Below are positions 1-8,388 of a stretch of 38,145 nt of DNA, piece after piece. The translations under genes and the position numbers were made by a program. Below the pieces are notes generated by a model. That model searched no databases, was not told the origin of the DNA, and was given only the letters and a program-made list of their open reading frames with translations. Source of the DNA: an uncultured Anaerolineae bacterium (lineage in GTDB: Bacteria > Chloroflexota > Anaerolineae > Anaerolineales > Villigracilaceae); assembly GCA_903846015.1 (NCBI GenBank), contig CAIMZS010000030.1, forward strand, positions 1-38,145, given 5' to 3'. Each line of letters starts with the position of its first letter. Position 1 is the first letter of the stretch.

Positions 1-200
1 CCAGTGACTTTATGCACGTAGGCATGACTCTCATCCGAGAGTATCAGCATTTCTCCAACAACGTCTCGAAGGGAAACAATAACTGCCATACCGGAATTAT
101 AATCTTTCAGCTTGTATGCATCAATAGTATAGCTGTCCAGAAAAGTTTTTTTCACGGGCTTCCAGTTATATCCATCTCGTGGCCGTACTAGAACCGGCAC
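1..200 (-). CDS. Partial CDS, unknown protein, runs off left edge
   Basis: An open frame on the minus strand runs from a possible GTG at 200 to the window edge without a stop. It reads MPVLVRPRDGYNW near the start, then a mixed polar/hydrophobic sequence ending near SDESHAYVHKVTG. I do not recognise a family. The first ~6 codons lie in the intergenic repeat that ends at 243, so either the repeat supplies the start codon, or this is the inner part of a gene whose beginning was replaced by the repeat. No convincing ribosome binding site precedes the GTG. It could be a pseudogene fragment. Confidence 0.35.
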   Translation of the reverse strand, partial: MPVLVRPRDGYNWKPVKKTFLDSYTIDAYKLKDYNSGMAVIVSLRDVVGEMLILSDESHAYVHKVT

Positions 201-243
201 TATCGCTAGTCTGAACCGGCCCTGCTAGAACGGGCACTATCTC
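182..243. repeat. REP-like core repeat, locus 1
   Basis: Contains two diverged units of the core shared across the window: 'ctagaaccggcactatcgct' and 'ctgctagaacgggcactatc', separated by 'agtctgaaccgg'. It is joined directly to the ~137-bp module that follows. The same order (core then long module) recurs near 18679 and 37301. Confidence 0.85.
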
Positions 244-380
244 AAAAAGCCTTAACCACTGGGAACACGGAGTTCACTGATGGAACAGCCGCTTTGCGAG
301 AGTTTAATTTTTGAGAAAATCTTGCGAAATCGGCGATAGTTGATCGCCAATCGATGCAAGAATTATTCTGGATGCCTATA
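244..380. repeat. Long repeat module, copy 1 of 3
   Basis: About 137 bp, nearly identical to 18836-18974 and 37485-37619. It runs from 'aaaaagccttaaccact' through 'cacggagttcactgatgg' and 'gagtttaatttttgagaaaa' to 'ctggatgcctata'. Inside is a small hairpin, GGCGA-tagttga-TCGCC. All copies are broken by stops in every frame, so this is non-coding or a decayed coding remnant. The 'aacacggagttcactga' part resembles a widespread kind of bacterial intergenic repeat. Confidence 0.85.
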
Positions 381-445
381 CTGAACAAGTTATTTAAAGT
401 TACATTCTGCAAACTGAAACTGAATATTACAACCATAGCTTTGTG

Positions 446-548
446 ATGGTACCCGGTTCTGCACGGGCAAGGTATTCCCAAAGTTGCAAGCATCCTGAAT
501 TATCGTATACTAAAAACCGGCATGGCAGGTGCAGGTTTCTGCCGGGTA
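446..548 (+). repeat. Promoter-bearing repeat variant, copy 1
   Basis: Positions 446-483 match 7062-7099 exactly over 38 bp, followed by a near-identical block with 'atcgtatactaaaa' and then 'ggcaggtgcagg'. It carries a sigma70-like -10 TATACT at 506-511 with TTGCAA 16 bp upstream, then an inverted repeat (ACCGGCA...TGCCGGGT). Copy 1 has about 7 extra bases between the first block and the -10. No convincing plus-strand gene follows before 1020, so here it may be an orphan promoter. It overlaps the 3' end of the small minus-strand gene. Confidence 0.7.
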
Positions 549-794
549 GCAAGACTTTGCGCTGCGGTGGTAAAGCAGATGCCGTGTGGCTGCTTTGCTG
601 GGGTCAACAACCCTACTCTTTGCACTGCGGTGATAGAGTAGTTGTTTCGGTTGTCCACCAGGGCAACCAGGTAGATATTGCAGTGGATTCACCTGGTTTG
701 GACTTAGCTTATTAACCTGAACATAAAAGCAATCAATCATCACAACCGTCAAAGCCAGTACAAAAATAAGATTAAAAAAACGCTTTGGTGACAT
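510..794 (-). CDS. Small secreted or membrane-anchored protein
   Basis: 94 residues. The start at 794 is well supported: AGGAG lies 6 nt upstream of the ATG. Residues 1-24 form a signal peptide or single membrane anchor (MSPKRFFNLIFVLALTVVMID). The rest is polar and holds two copies of LLYHRSAKS about 20 residues apart, which come from the two hairpin repeat units at 553-641. The C terminus reads into the promoter-bearing repeat at 446-548, so the original end of the protein may be lost. I recognise no family. The good start and signal sequence argue for a real gene; the repeat-derived tail argues that it is partly decayed. Confidence 0.5.
   Translation of the reverse strand: MSPKRFFNLIFVLALTVVMIDCFYVQVNKLSPNQVNPLQYLPGCPGGQPKQLLYHRSAKSRVVDPSKAATRHLLYHRSAKSCYPAETCTCHAGF
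553..641. repeat. Tandem hairpin repeat units
   Basis: Two related units, 'gactttgcgctgcggtggta' at about 553 and 'tctttgcactgcggtgatag' at about 616. The second is a clear hairpin, CTACTCT (613-619) pairing with AGAGTAG (635-641) across a 15-nt loop. They encode the duplicated LLYHRSAKS peptide of the small minus-strand gene. Confidence 0.55.
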
Positions 795-894
795 TTAATT
801 CTCCTCATGAAAATAATGTTGCATTTGGTTTTGCATCGAACCTTTCCATATGTTAACATTGGGGGAAATCGAATTCAAGCGTTTTTGAGCTTCC

Positions 895-954
895 TATCGC
901 TATTTATATCGGTCACCTTCCACCTGAATGCAGCGATATAAAAAGCGATATAAA
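895..954. promoter_or_regulatory. Candidate operator: paired 12-bp repeats
   Basis: GCGATATAAA occurs twice in tandem at 933-942 and 945-954 (12-bp period). On the opposite strand, 911-895 reads CGATATAAATAGCGATA with the same 12-bp period. This inverted pair of direct repeats lies 35-95 bp upstream of the -10 of the HTH-kinase gene. The first domain of that protein is an XRE-type helix-turn-helix, so autoregulation is a reasonable inference, not shown. Confidence 0.5.
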
Positions 955-963
955 CAGGGTAGA

Positions 964-1016
964 TTACCAATTCAGCCGTTTTTAGCGCTATACTTCATCC
1001 TTTCCAGCAAGGAGGC
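964..1016 (+). promoter_or_regulatory. Promoter and RBS for the HTH-kinase gene
   Basis: A -10 TATACT is at 989-994. The best -35 is TTACCA at 964-969, with a long 19-bp spacer, so it is weak and may need an activator. A strong AAGGAGG (1009-1015) sits 4 nt before the ATG at 1020 and fixes that start. Confidence 0.5.
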
Positions 1017-1019
1017 GGT

Positions 1020-4000
1020 ATGAATCAAGGCATGTCATTTGGCAATTTTGTCAGGCAGCGTCGCCGTGAATTGGATCTGACCCAGGATGAATTGGCGCGG
1101 CGCGTGGGCTGCGCCGCCATCACCTTGCGCAAGATCGAATCCGAGGACCTGCGCCCCTCTGTCCAAATTGCCGAACGCCTGGCGATGGCGCTGGCCATCC
1201 TGCTGGATGAGCGCGCCGAATTCGTGCGCCGCGCCCGCGCAGTCCAGCCTGAAGGAGCTGTCGCGCAAATTGTTACGCCATCGCCATCATTGGATGAGAT
1301 CGGACGCGAAGACCTGACCGGGCGTGCCATCCACGGCTATGCCCTGGCAGAGCGCATCGGCAAGGGCGGCATGGGCTCTGTTTATCGGGCCGTCCAGCCG
1401 AATGTCGAGCGCGAAGTGGCGGTCAAGATTATCCTGCCAGTGTACGCCAACCATCCGGATTTCATCCGGCGCTTTGAAGCCGAAGCGCAGCTTGTGGCCC
1501 GGCTGGAACATCCGCATATCGTGCCACTCTACGATTACTGGCGCGAGCCGGGTGTGGCCTACCTGGTTATGCGTTTACTACGCGGGGGCAGCATTCAAAA
1601 CCTGATCGGGCAGGGGCCGCTTTCCATAGACACCACAACTCACCTGCTTGAACAAATCTGTTCCGCCTTGAACGCTGCGCACCGAATGGGGGTCATCCAT
1701 CGCGATCTCAAGCCGGCCAATGTTTTGCTGGATGAAGACAATAACGCCTATCTGGCCGATTTCGGCATCGCCAAAAATATCAGCAATCCCGATATGGAAA
1801 ACCTGACGCGCATGGATGCCATGATCGGCTCGCCGCAGTATATGTCGCCGGAGCAAATCCAGTCTCTTTCGGTCAGACCACAGACTGACATCTATTGTCT
1901 GGGCATCATGCTGTATGAAATGCTGACCGGCGCCTTGCCTTTTGCCGGACCCACCCCCATCGACCTGATCCAACAGCATGTCAATACTCCGATGCCACCC
2001 CTGGCGGCGCACCAAAGCGGTTTGCCGGGTCAGTTGGATCGGATTATTGGGCGCGCGACCGCAAAGAACCCGGATGAGCGCTATGAAGACGCGACCCTGT
2101 TCTATAAGGATTTTCTCCAGGCGGTCAGCGGTATGCCGGATGCGCGCCCGCTGATCCTGTCTATTGAAGAAGAAGGCGATCCTGAAATTGCCAATCCTTT
2201 CAAAGGCTTGCGCGCCTTTGGAGAGGCGGATGCGGAAAACTTCTTTGGACGCGAAACGCTGGTTCAACAACTGCTGGCCCGGATGGGGGAAGGCGGTGAC
2301 TTGAAACGTTTTCTGGCCGTCATCGGGCCGAGCGGCAGCGGAAAATCCTCGGTCGTGCGCGCCGGCCTGATCCCTGCCCTGCGGCGCGGAGGTCTGCCGG
2401 GTTCTGAGAACTGGTTTGTCGTGGATCTGCTGCCGGGCAAACATCCCTTTGAAGAACTGGAAGCCTCGTTGCTGCGCGTGGCGGTCAACCCGCCCGAGCA
2501 TTTGTTATCTCAAATGAAGGATGGCAGTCGCGGTCTGCTGCGCGCTGTCAATCGCATCCTACCGGCAGATGAAACTGTCGAACTGGTGTTGGTGATCGAT
2601 CAATTCGAGGAAGTCTTCACCCTGGTCGAAGATGAAGCCGAACGCGCCTTGCTGCTCGAGAACCTGGCCACCGCCGCGCTGGATGAGCGCAGCCGCTTGC
2701 GCGTGGTGATTACGCTGCGAGCCGATTTTACCGACAAGCCCTTGCGCTACGTGGATTTTGGCGAATTGATGAACCGCCGTTTTGAGTTTGTCCTGCCGCT
2801 GACGCCGGATGAATTGGAACGCGCGGTGTCTGGTCCCGCCCGGCGCGTTGGGCTCAGGTTGGAAAAGGGCCTGGTATCGACGATCATACGCGAGGTGGGC
2901 AGCCAGCCAGGCGCGCTGCCGTTATTGCAGTATGCGCTTTCGGAACTTTATGACAAGCGCGAAGGGCATACCCTCACGCAAAAGGCGTATCAAGAGATCG
3001 GTGGTGTGCTGGGTGCGTTAGGACGCAGCGCGGAAACAATTTTCGCCAGGCTGAATGCAGCCGGTCAGGCCGCGGCGCGCCAGTTATTTCTGCGTCTGGT
3101 GACTCTGGGCGAGGGCACGGAAGACACACGTCGCAGAGTCCTGCGCGAGGAAATCGAGGCTCTGCAAGGCGACCAGCAAGCCGCCCTTCAAAAAATGATT
3201 GAGGCATTCGGCAAAGCTCGTTTGTTATCTTTTGACCGCGACCCAATCACACGCAGCCCCACGCTTGAGGTGGCGCATGAAGCGCTGATCCGCGAGTGGG
3301 CGCGACTGCGTGAGTGGCTGACTGAGAGCCGCGCCGATGTGCGGATACAGAGACAACTGGCCCTGGCCGGCGCTGAATGGCAGAACGCGGGACAGGATGT
3401 CAGTTTTTTGCTCTCCGGCGCGCGGCTGGAACAGTTTGAAGGCTGGGCAGCCAGTACCAGCATTGCGCTGACACAGACTGAACAGGGGTTTTTAGCCGCC
3501 AGCCTGGCGGAGCGTGATCGCCGCTCGCTGGAAGAGCAGGCGCGCCAGCGGCGTGAACTTGAAGCCGCGCAAAAATTGGCAGAGACTGAAAGGCAGGCAG
3601 CGCTTCGCTTGCGAGGCCGCAATCGCATTATCTCAGGTGCATTTGCGGTGGCGATTATACTGGCGGGCATAGCTGTATTCCTCGGCAACCAAGCCAACAA
3701 GAGTGCGATGGCAGCAAATGCCAATGAAAAAATCTCAAAATCCAGAGAATTGGCGGCAGCCGCTGTTAGCAATCTGGAGACTGACCCCGAACGAAGTATC
3801 CTGCTCGCCTTGCAGGCTGAATCTACAGTCCACACTACAGAGGCTGAAAATGCCCTGCATCGTTCCATCCTGACTTCGCGGGTCATACTCATCCTTCAAC
3901 ATGACGCGCTGGTGAATAACGTCATCTACAGCCCGGACGGGAAACGCATTGCCACTGCCAGCGCGGATAAAACTGCAAAAATTTGGAACGCAGAGACGGG

Positions 4001-5759
4001 TGAGCTTTTGTTGACTCTAAAGGGTCATACTGATGAAGTTTGGGGGCTTTCCTACAGCCCGGATGGCAAACACATTGCCACATCCAGCTCGGATAAAACC
4101 GCAAAAGTTTGGGATGCAACCAGCGGAGAAGAACTGTTTACGATTCCTAAAAGCGGCATTAGTATCAAGTTCAGCCCGGATGGAACGCGCCTGGTAACGA
4201 CAAGTTATGACAAAATCGCGATCGTATGGGATGCAACCAGCGGCAAGAAATTACTCGCCTTGCCGGCTCTACAGGCTATGGTTTACGATGTGGCTTTTAG
4301 CCCGGATGGAAAGCGCCTGGCGACATGCGGCGCAGATGGCATTGCCCAGGTGTGGGATGCAATTTCTGGAAAAGAATTGCTGACCCTGTCCGTTGATGGA
4401 GCGCCAGTTTTTTTTAGTGTAATCTACAGCCCGGATGGTACCCGGATCGCTGCCGCAGGCGGTGATGTTCAACATCCGCTGGCCATGGTATGGGGTGCGG
4501 CAACCGGGAAAGTATTGTTGAGCGGCAGCTTTGGCCACACGAATGCAATTGACGCGATTGCTTTCAGCCCAGATGGATCGCTTATGGCAACTGTTGCTGA
4601 CGATCAAAAAGCGAACATTTGGGACAGCGCGACCGGGCAAGTGATAACCACTCTCTCCGGTCACGCCAGCACCATCATGGCTGTTTCTTTTAGTCCGGAT
4701 GGCACCCGCCTGGCAACCGCCAGTTGGGATGGCACCGTGCGAGTATGGGATGTTACTCCACTTCAGGAAGCGCTCCTTATTCCCTTTGCCAAGGCTGCCA
4801 CCAGTACCTGGAGTGAGTATTTTAGTTATAGTCCGGATGGAACGCGCCTTTTATCAGACTATACGGATGGGAATGCCAGAATCTGGGATGCGGCAACTGG
4901 TAAGGAATTGTTACAGTTGAAGGGTCCGGCCCTGTATACCGCGTTCAGCGCTGATGGAAAACTGGCTGCCGCCGGGAATGCCGATAATACCGTTATCGTT
5001 TGGGATGCGCAAAGCGGCAAACAACGCATCACCCTGGTTGGACACCAGGGTTCCATTTATCAAGTCGCCTTTTCACCGGACGGAACCCTCCTGGCCAGCT
5101 CAAGCGCTGACGGCACAGTCATCATTTGGGATATCGCCAGTGGAAAAACCTTGTTCACATTACATGGATCTGTAGATTTGATCGATTCTGTGGCATTTAG
5201 TCCGGATGGAAAGTATCTGGTCGCCGGCGGTGGCAATCTCGGCGCGATGAGTACTGAGAATGGTTACATTTGGAATGCCACGACCGGAGAAAAATTATTG
5301 ACCCTGTCCGTGGATGGTGGCATCACGGCTGTTAATGTTAGCCCCGACGGCAAGCGTGTGGTGCTGGCCAGTTTCAACGGCACGATCAGTGTTTTGGATG
5401 CGCTCACTGGAAACCAATTCCTGACCTGGCGAGGTCACACTGGCACGATTTACCAGGTCACGTTCAGTCCGGATGGAAAGTTGCTGGCGACTGCCAGTGG
5501 CGATGGCACAGCCCGCGTGTGGGACGCAGCCAGCGGCGTGAATTTATTAACCCTGCCTTTTGACAGTGGTGGCGGGGGCAGTGTTTCCTTCAGTCCAGAT
5601 GGCAAACGGCTGGCAGTGGGAGGAAAATCGGGCATCTCAATTTTTTACTTGCAAATCCAGGATGTGATCGCACTCGCAAAATCGCGCGTCACGCGCACAC
5701 TGACCCAGGAAGAATGCCAGCAGTATTTGCATGTGGATGAGTGTCCAGCTGCGCCGTAA
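1020..5759 (+). CDS. HTH-Ser/Thr kinase-STAND ATPase-WD40 protein
   Basis: 1579 residues. In order: an XRE-type helix-turn-helix (~7-65); a Hanks-type Ser/Thr kinase (~106-365) with glycine loop GKGGMGSVY (114-122), Lys136, HRDLKPAN (227-234), DFG (247-249) and SPE (276-278); an ANPFKGLRAF linker (391-400) leading into a STAND-type ATPase (nSTAND1) with Walker A GPSGSGKSS (436-444) and VLVIDQFEE as Walker B; a basic coiled region; one membrane span (~866-890); then 14 WD40-like repeats (FSPDGxxLATxxxDGTxxVWD) from ~958 to ~1540, enough for two seven-bladed propellers. The end has TQEECQQYLHVDECP, a tail often seen after WD40 arrays of this type. All kinase and P-loop residues are intact. Likely a membrane-anchored signalling or conflict-response protein with cytoplasmic kinase/ATPase; ligand unknown. 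The N-terminal HTH fused to the kinase is unusual. Confidence 0.93.
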   Translation: MNQGMSFGNFVRQRRRELDLTQDELARRVGCAAITLRKIESEDLRPSVQIAERLAMALAILLDERAEFVRRARAVQPEGAVAQIVTPSPSLDEIGREDLTGRAIHGYALAERIGKGGMGSVYRAVQPNVEREVAVKIILPVYANHPDFIRRFEAEAQLVARLEHPHIVPLYDYWREPGVAYLVMRLLRGGSIQNLIGQGPLSIDTTTHLLEQICSALNAAHRMGVIHRDLKPANVLLDEDNNAYLADFGIAKNISNPDMENLTRMDAMIGSPQYMSPEQIQSLSVRPQTDIYCLGIMLYEMLTGALPFAGPTPIDLIQQHVNTPMPPLAAHQSGLPGQLDRIIGRATAKNPDERYEDATLFYKDFLQAVSGMPDARPLILSIEEEGDPEIANPFKGLRAFGEADAENFFGRETLVQQLLARMGEGGDLKRFLAVIGPSGSGKSSVVRAGLIPALRRGGLPGSENWFVVDLLPGKHPFEELEASLLRVAVNPPEHLLSQMKDGSRGLLRAVNRILPADETVELVLVIDQFEEVFTLVEDEAERALLLENLATAALDERSRLRVVITLRADFTDKPLRYVDFGELMNRRFEFVLPLTPDELERAVSGPARRVGLRLEKGLVSTIIREVGSQPGALPLLQYALSELYDKREGHTLTQKAYQEIGGVLGALGRSAETIFARLNAAGQAAARQLFLRLVTLGEGTEDTRRRVLREEIEALQGDQQAALQKMIEAFGKARLLSFDRDPITRSPTLEVAHEALIREWARLREWLTESRADVRIQRQLALAGAEWQNAGQDVSFLLSGARLEQFEGWAASTSIALTQTEQGFLAASLAERDRRSLEEQARQRRELEAAQKLAETERQAALRLRGRNRIISGAFAVAIILAGIAVFLGNQANKSAMAANANEKISKSRELAAAAVSNLETDPERSILLALQAESTVHTTEAENALHRSILTSRVILILQHDALVNNVIYSPDGKRIATASADKTAKIWNAETGELLLTLKGHTDEVWGLSYSPDGKHIATSSSDKTAKVWDATSGEELFTIPKSGISIKFSPDGTRLVTTSYDKIAIVWDATSGKKLLALPALQAMVYDVAFSPDGKRLATCGADGIAQVWDAISGKELLTLSVDGAPVFFSVIYSPDGTRIAAAGGDVQHPLAMVWGAATGKVLLSGSFGHTNAIDAIAFSPDGSLMATVADDQKANIWDSATGQVITTLSGHASTIMAVSFSPDGTRLATASWDGTVRVWDVTPLQEALLIPFAKAATSTWSEYFSYSPDGTRLLSDYTDGNARIWDAATGKELLQLKGPALYTAFSADGKLAAAGNADNTVIVWDAQSGKQRITLVGHQGSIYQVAFSPDGTLLASSSADGTVIIWDIASGKTLFTLHGSVDLIDSVAFSPDGKYLVAGGGNLGAMSTENGYIWNATTGEKLLTLSVDGGITAVNVSPDGKRVVLASFNGTISVLDALTGNQFLTWRGHTGTIYQVTFSPDGKLLATASGDGTARVWDAASGVNLLTLPFDSGGGGSVSFSPDGKRLAVGGKSGISIFYLQIQDVIALAKSRVTRTLTQEECQQYLHVDECPAAP

Positions 5760-5774
5760 GCACAAGGGAGGGCC

Positions 5775-7055
5775 ATGAAAATCACCATCTGCACCTTTGG
5801 TACACGCGGCGATATCCAACCGTACCTGGCATTGGCTGTCGGTTTGCAACAAGCGGGACACGAGGTAACACTGGCCGCTGCGCAAAATTTCGCAGAGTGG
5901 ATCCGGTCGTATGGGATCAATGCCTATCCGGTACGGATTGATGCACAGGCGGGGATGCAAGAGCCAGAGTTCAAGGCAGCCATGCAAAGCCACAATCTGC
6001 TGCGTCAGTTGCAGGGTTTTCGGCATGGCATTGACACGCTCATGGCGGAAGCTCTGGATGACTGCTGGCAGGCAGCGCAAGATGCCGAATTCCTGATCCT
6101 GGGCACCACGGCACAGTGCGGTGTGGACATTGCCAGCCAGCGCCAGATCCCGATGGCCTTTGTGGCTTTGCAGGAGAGTTTACCCACCCGAGCATATCCA
6201 TCTTTCATTGTTCAATTTTCACTGGGCGGTGGATTCAATATCCTGTCGCATACGCTGTTTTTAGGCACAATTTGGCTGATTATGGGCAAAGCTTTTAGCC
6301 AATGGCGCACCATACGCTTCGGTCTGCCCCCGTGGCGTTCAATGCAGGCCATGCTCAACACCTGCGGTTTTGAAACACCCTGGTTGATGGGGTACAGCCC
6401 GCTGGTCTTGCCCAAACCGCCGGATTGGGAAGATCGTCATCACGTCACGGGCTATTGGTTTTTGGATACAGCTTCCAATTGGCAGCCCCCGGACGAGCTG
6501 GCGCATTTTTTGGAGAGCGGCCCGCCGCCAATCTATATCGGCTTTGGCAGCATGAGTGACAAAGACCCGGAAAGGCGCACCCGGATTGCGCTGCGAGCAC
6601 TGGAACTCAGCGGGCAGCGCGGTGTGATTTCCACGGGCTGGGGTGGCGTTGCCCGCGTGCAAACCTCTGCAAAGGTCTTATTCGTGGACGATGTTCCACA
6701 CAGTTGGTTGTTTCCACGCATGGCGGCGGTCGTGCATCATGGCGGCGCCGGCACCACCGCCGCAGGTCTGCGTGCCGGGGTGCCCAGTCTCATTACCCCT
6801 TTTATGCTCGATCAGTATAGCTGGGCAAACAAGGTAGTGAAGTTGGGCGTTGGCCCGCTCATGCCGGATGCCAAAAGGTTGACCGCCGAAAAATTGGCAC
6901 AGGCCATTCACACTGCCGTAACCGATAGCGCCATGCGGACGCGCGCCGCTGCCTTTGGTGAAAAAATCCGCGCGGAAAATGGCATAGGCCGGGCAGTGGA
7001 GATTATCGAACATTATGCCCTGGACTTTAACCAACGCCGGCCAACGCAACCCTAA
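5775..7055 (+). CDS. Family 1 (UDP-sugar) glycosyltransferase
   Basis: 426 residues, RBS GGGAGG just before the ATG, 15 bp after the kinase gene, so probably cotranscribed. The start, MKITICTFGTRGDIQPYLAL, is the acceptor-domain signature of the GT1/GT28 sterol- and macrolide-type glucosyltransferases. The donor site has VDDVPHSWLFPRM and HHGGAGTTAAGLRAGVP (around 310-335). Length and layout fit the family. It probably transfers a sugar from a nucleotide donor to a lipid or small hydrophobic acceptor in the cytoplasm; the acceptor cannot be read from sequence. The following epimerase may act in the same pathway. Confidence 0.9.
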   Translation: MKITICTFGTRGDIQPYLALAVGLQQAGHEVTLAAAQNFAEWIRSYGINAYPVRIDAQAGMQEPEFKAAMQSHNLLRQLQGFRHGIDTLMAEALDDCWQAAQDAEFLILGTTAQCGVDIASQRQIPMAFVALQESLPTRAYPSFIVQFSLGGGFNILSHTLFLGTIWLIMGKAFSQWRTIRFGLPPWRSMQAMLNTCGFETPWLMGYSPLVLPKPPDWEDRHHVTGYWFLDTASNWQPPDELAHFLESGPPPIYIGFGSMSDKDPERRTRIALRALELSGQRGVISTGWGGVARVQTSAKVLFVDDVPHSWLFPRMAAVVHHGGAGTTAAGLRAGVPSLITPFMLDQYSWANKVVKLGVGPLMPDAKRLTAEKLAQAIHTAVTDSAMRTRAAAFGEKIRAENGIGRAVEIIEHYALDFNQRRPTQP

Positions 7056-7061
7056 AATGAC

Positions 7062-7154
7062 ATGGTACCCGGTTCTGCACGGGCAAGGTATTCCCAAAGC
7101 CCTGATTTATCGTATACTAAAACCCGGTCGGCAGGTGCAGGGTAGAGACCTGCC
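7062..7154 (+). repeat. Promoter-bearing repeat variant, copy 2
   Basis: Matches 446-483 exactly over its first 38 bp (7062-7099) and closely after that. It ends in an inverted repeat, GGCAGGT (7130-7136) and ACCTGCC (7148-7154), which would form a hairpin at the 5' end of the transcript. A diverged, inverted relative sits at 34287-34318 inside a kinase gene. Confidence 0.75.
7091..7118 (+). promoter_or_regulatory. Sigma70-like promoter for the epimerase gene
   Basis: TTCCCA (7091-7096), a 16-bp spacer, then TATACT (7113-7118). Transcription would start near 7125, about 58 nt before the ATG at 7183. The promoter lies wholly in repeat DNA, so the repeat appears to have brought or kept the promoter. 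Confidence 0.45.
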
Positions 7155-7182
7155 TATAATCCACACCCTAAAGGACACAGCT

Positions 7183-8226
7183 ATGCACATCTTTTTAACG
7201 GGAGCAACCGGGTTCATTGGTCAAGCTCTGACGAAAGCAATGCTTCAACGTGGCTGGAGCATTACTGCCCTCGTTCGTAAACCAGGTAGTCCGCAGGCCC
7301 AGGTTTTGAGCGCAATGGGTGCGCGGCTGGTCAGCGGGGATGTCACTGAACGCGAATCCGTGCGCGCTGCCATGATGGGCGCGGACATTGTGGTGCATAA
7401 TGCCGGGCAATTGGAATACGGGGTGGACAGCGCCGGGGAAAAACGCATGCGCGCGGTGAATGTGGATGGCGTGGAAAATGTCCTGGGGCTTGCTCGCGAA
7501 CTCGGCATCTCGCGCACAATTTATGTTTCCACAATACAAGCCTTTGGCAGGACCGGATCTCTGCAGCGTGATGAAACCTTCACACGCAACACAGCCTGCC
7601 AGACAGTTTATGAGCAAACGAAAACAGATGCTCATGAAATTGCGCTCCAGTATCAACAGCGTGGACTGCCGCTCATTATTGTGTGCCCGCATCAAGTGGT
7701 AGGACCAAACGACCATTCCGTGATGGGATTCTTTCAGCGGCTTTACGTTAATGGGCTGATGCCACCATTGGCATGGTCGCCCAAATCGACCGTCTGTTGT
7801 GTTGAAGTCAACGATCTGGCAGAAGGAATCAGCCTGGCTGCGGAAAAAGGTCGAACAGGTGAGACGTATATCCTATGCGGTGACCCCCAAAATTTCCTTG
7901 AAATTTTTAAATACTGGCAGCAGAAACCTGGCAGATTTATTCCTCGCCTGTATTTGCCAGCCAGAATCGCAGAAGTTATGTTTGCTCCCATGGAGCCGAT
8001 CATGAGAATGTTCGGACTACCGGCCTTCTTTTCACGCGAAACCGTCCGAGTTGTTGCCGCAAACTGGAATTTTTCCAATAAAAAGGCCAAAGAAGAACTG
8101 GGCTGGACGCATCGTTCCTTTGAAGCGCTGTGGTTTGGAACTCTGGATGGCGAAATCAGCCTGCTTGCCCGGCGCAAGGGTCAAGGCCTGATCGAACGCT
8201 TAAAACCACTGGATAGAGTGGATTAG
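7183..8226 (+). CDS. NAD(P)-dependent epimerase/dehydratase (extended SDR)
   Basis: 347 residues. I chose the ATG at 7183 because AAGGA (7171-7175) precedes it and the Rossmann fold begins at once (MHIFLTGATGFIGQAL, GxxGxxG at 7-13); upstream in-frame codons fall in a repeat. The catalytic Tyr143 and Lys147 (YEQTK) follow a STIQAFG segment (116-122). The family includes nucleotide-sugar epimerases, 3-beta-hydroxysteroid/sterol dehydrogenases and dihydroflavonol reductases. Its place after a GT1 suggests sugar-nucleotide or lipid modification. The TAG stop (8224-8226) is the first base triplet of a repeat hairpin, so the repeat supplies the end of the protein. Confidence 0.88.
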   Translation: MHIFLTGATGFIGQALTKAMLQRGWSITALVRKPGSPQAQVLSAMGARLVSGDVTERESVRAAMMGADIVVHNAGQLEYGVDSAGEKRMRAVNVDGVENVLGLARELGISRTIYVSTIQAFGRTGSLQRDETFTRNTACQTVYEQTKTDAHEIALQYQQRGLPLIIVCPHQVVGPNDHSVMGFFQRLYVNGLMPPLAWSPKSTVCCVEVNDLAEGISLAAEKGRTGETYILCGDPQNFLEIFKYWQQKPGRFIPRLYLPARIAEVMFAPMEPIMRMFGLPAFFSRETVRVVAANWNFSNKKAKEELGWTHRSFEALWFGTLDGEISLLARRKGQGLIERLKPLDRVD

Positions 8227-8268
8227 CGATAGTGCCGGTGTCCCGTGCGGAAGCCGGGACTATCGCTA
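8224..8268. repeat. REP-like hairpin, locus 4
   Basis: The two core units are in opposite orientation here: TAGCGATAGTGCCGG (8224-8238) and CCGGGACTATCGCTA (8254-8268) pair at 14 of 15 positions with a 15-nt loop. It begins at the stop codon of the epimerase gene and could act as an mRNA 3' hairpin or weak terminator; no T-tract follows. Confidence 0.8.
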
Positions 8269-8366
8269 GCACGGCCGAAGGTTTTCATTTTGACTCCTAT
8301 GCTGAGAATTTCGCGTATAGGGGGCAAATAGGTTAAGATTTAATGATTAACTGCTACCAATATGGT

Positions 8367-8388
8367 AAACTATATCGTGTTATAGTTT
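8367..8388. promoter_or_regulatory. Palindrome in the gap before the GH25 gene
   Basis: The 8269-8610 gap contains a perfect 8-bp inverted repeat, AAACTATA-tcgtgt-TATAGTTT, in AT-rich sequence. It may be an operator or part of a promoter. The rest of the gap shows no gene I can support. GAGGAG (8600-8605) is the ribosome binding site of the next gene. Confidence 0.35.

Noticed and set aside
443-715. Plus-strand frame of 90 residues after the first promoter repeat
   Set aside because: Made of repeat DNA, no ribosome binding site, no similarity; the minus-strand secreted protein is better supported.
1578-2501. Minus-strand open frame of 307 residues
   Set aside because: Lies wholly inside the kinase/STAND coding region, has no family motifs and no ribosome binding site; a shadow of GC-rich codon use.
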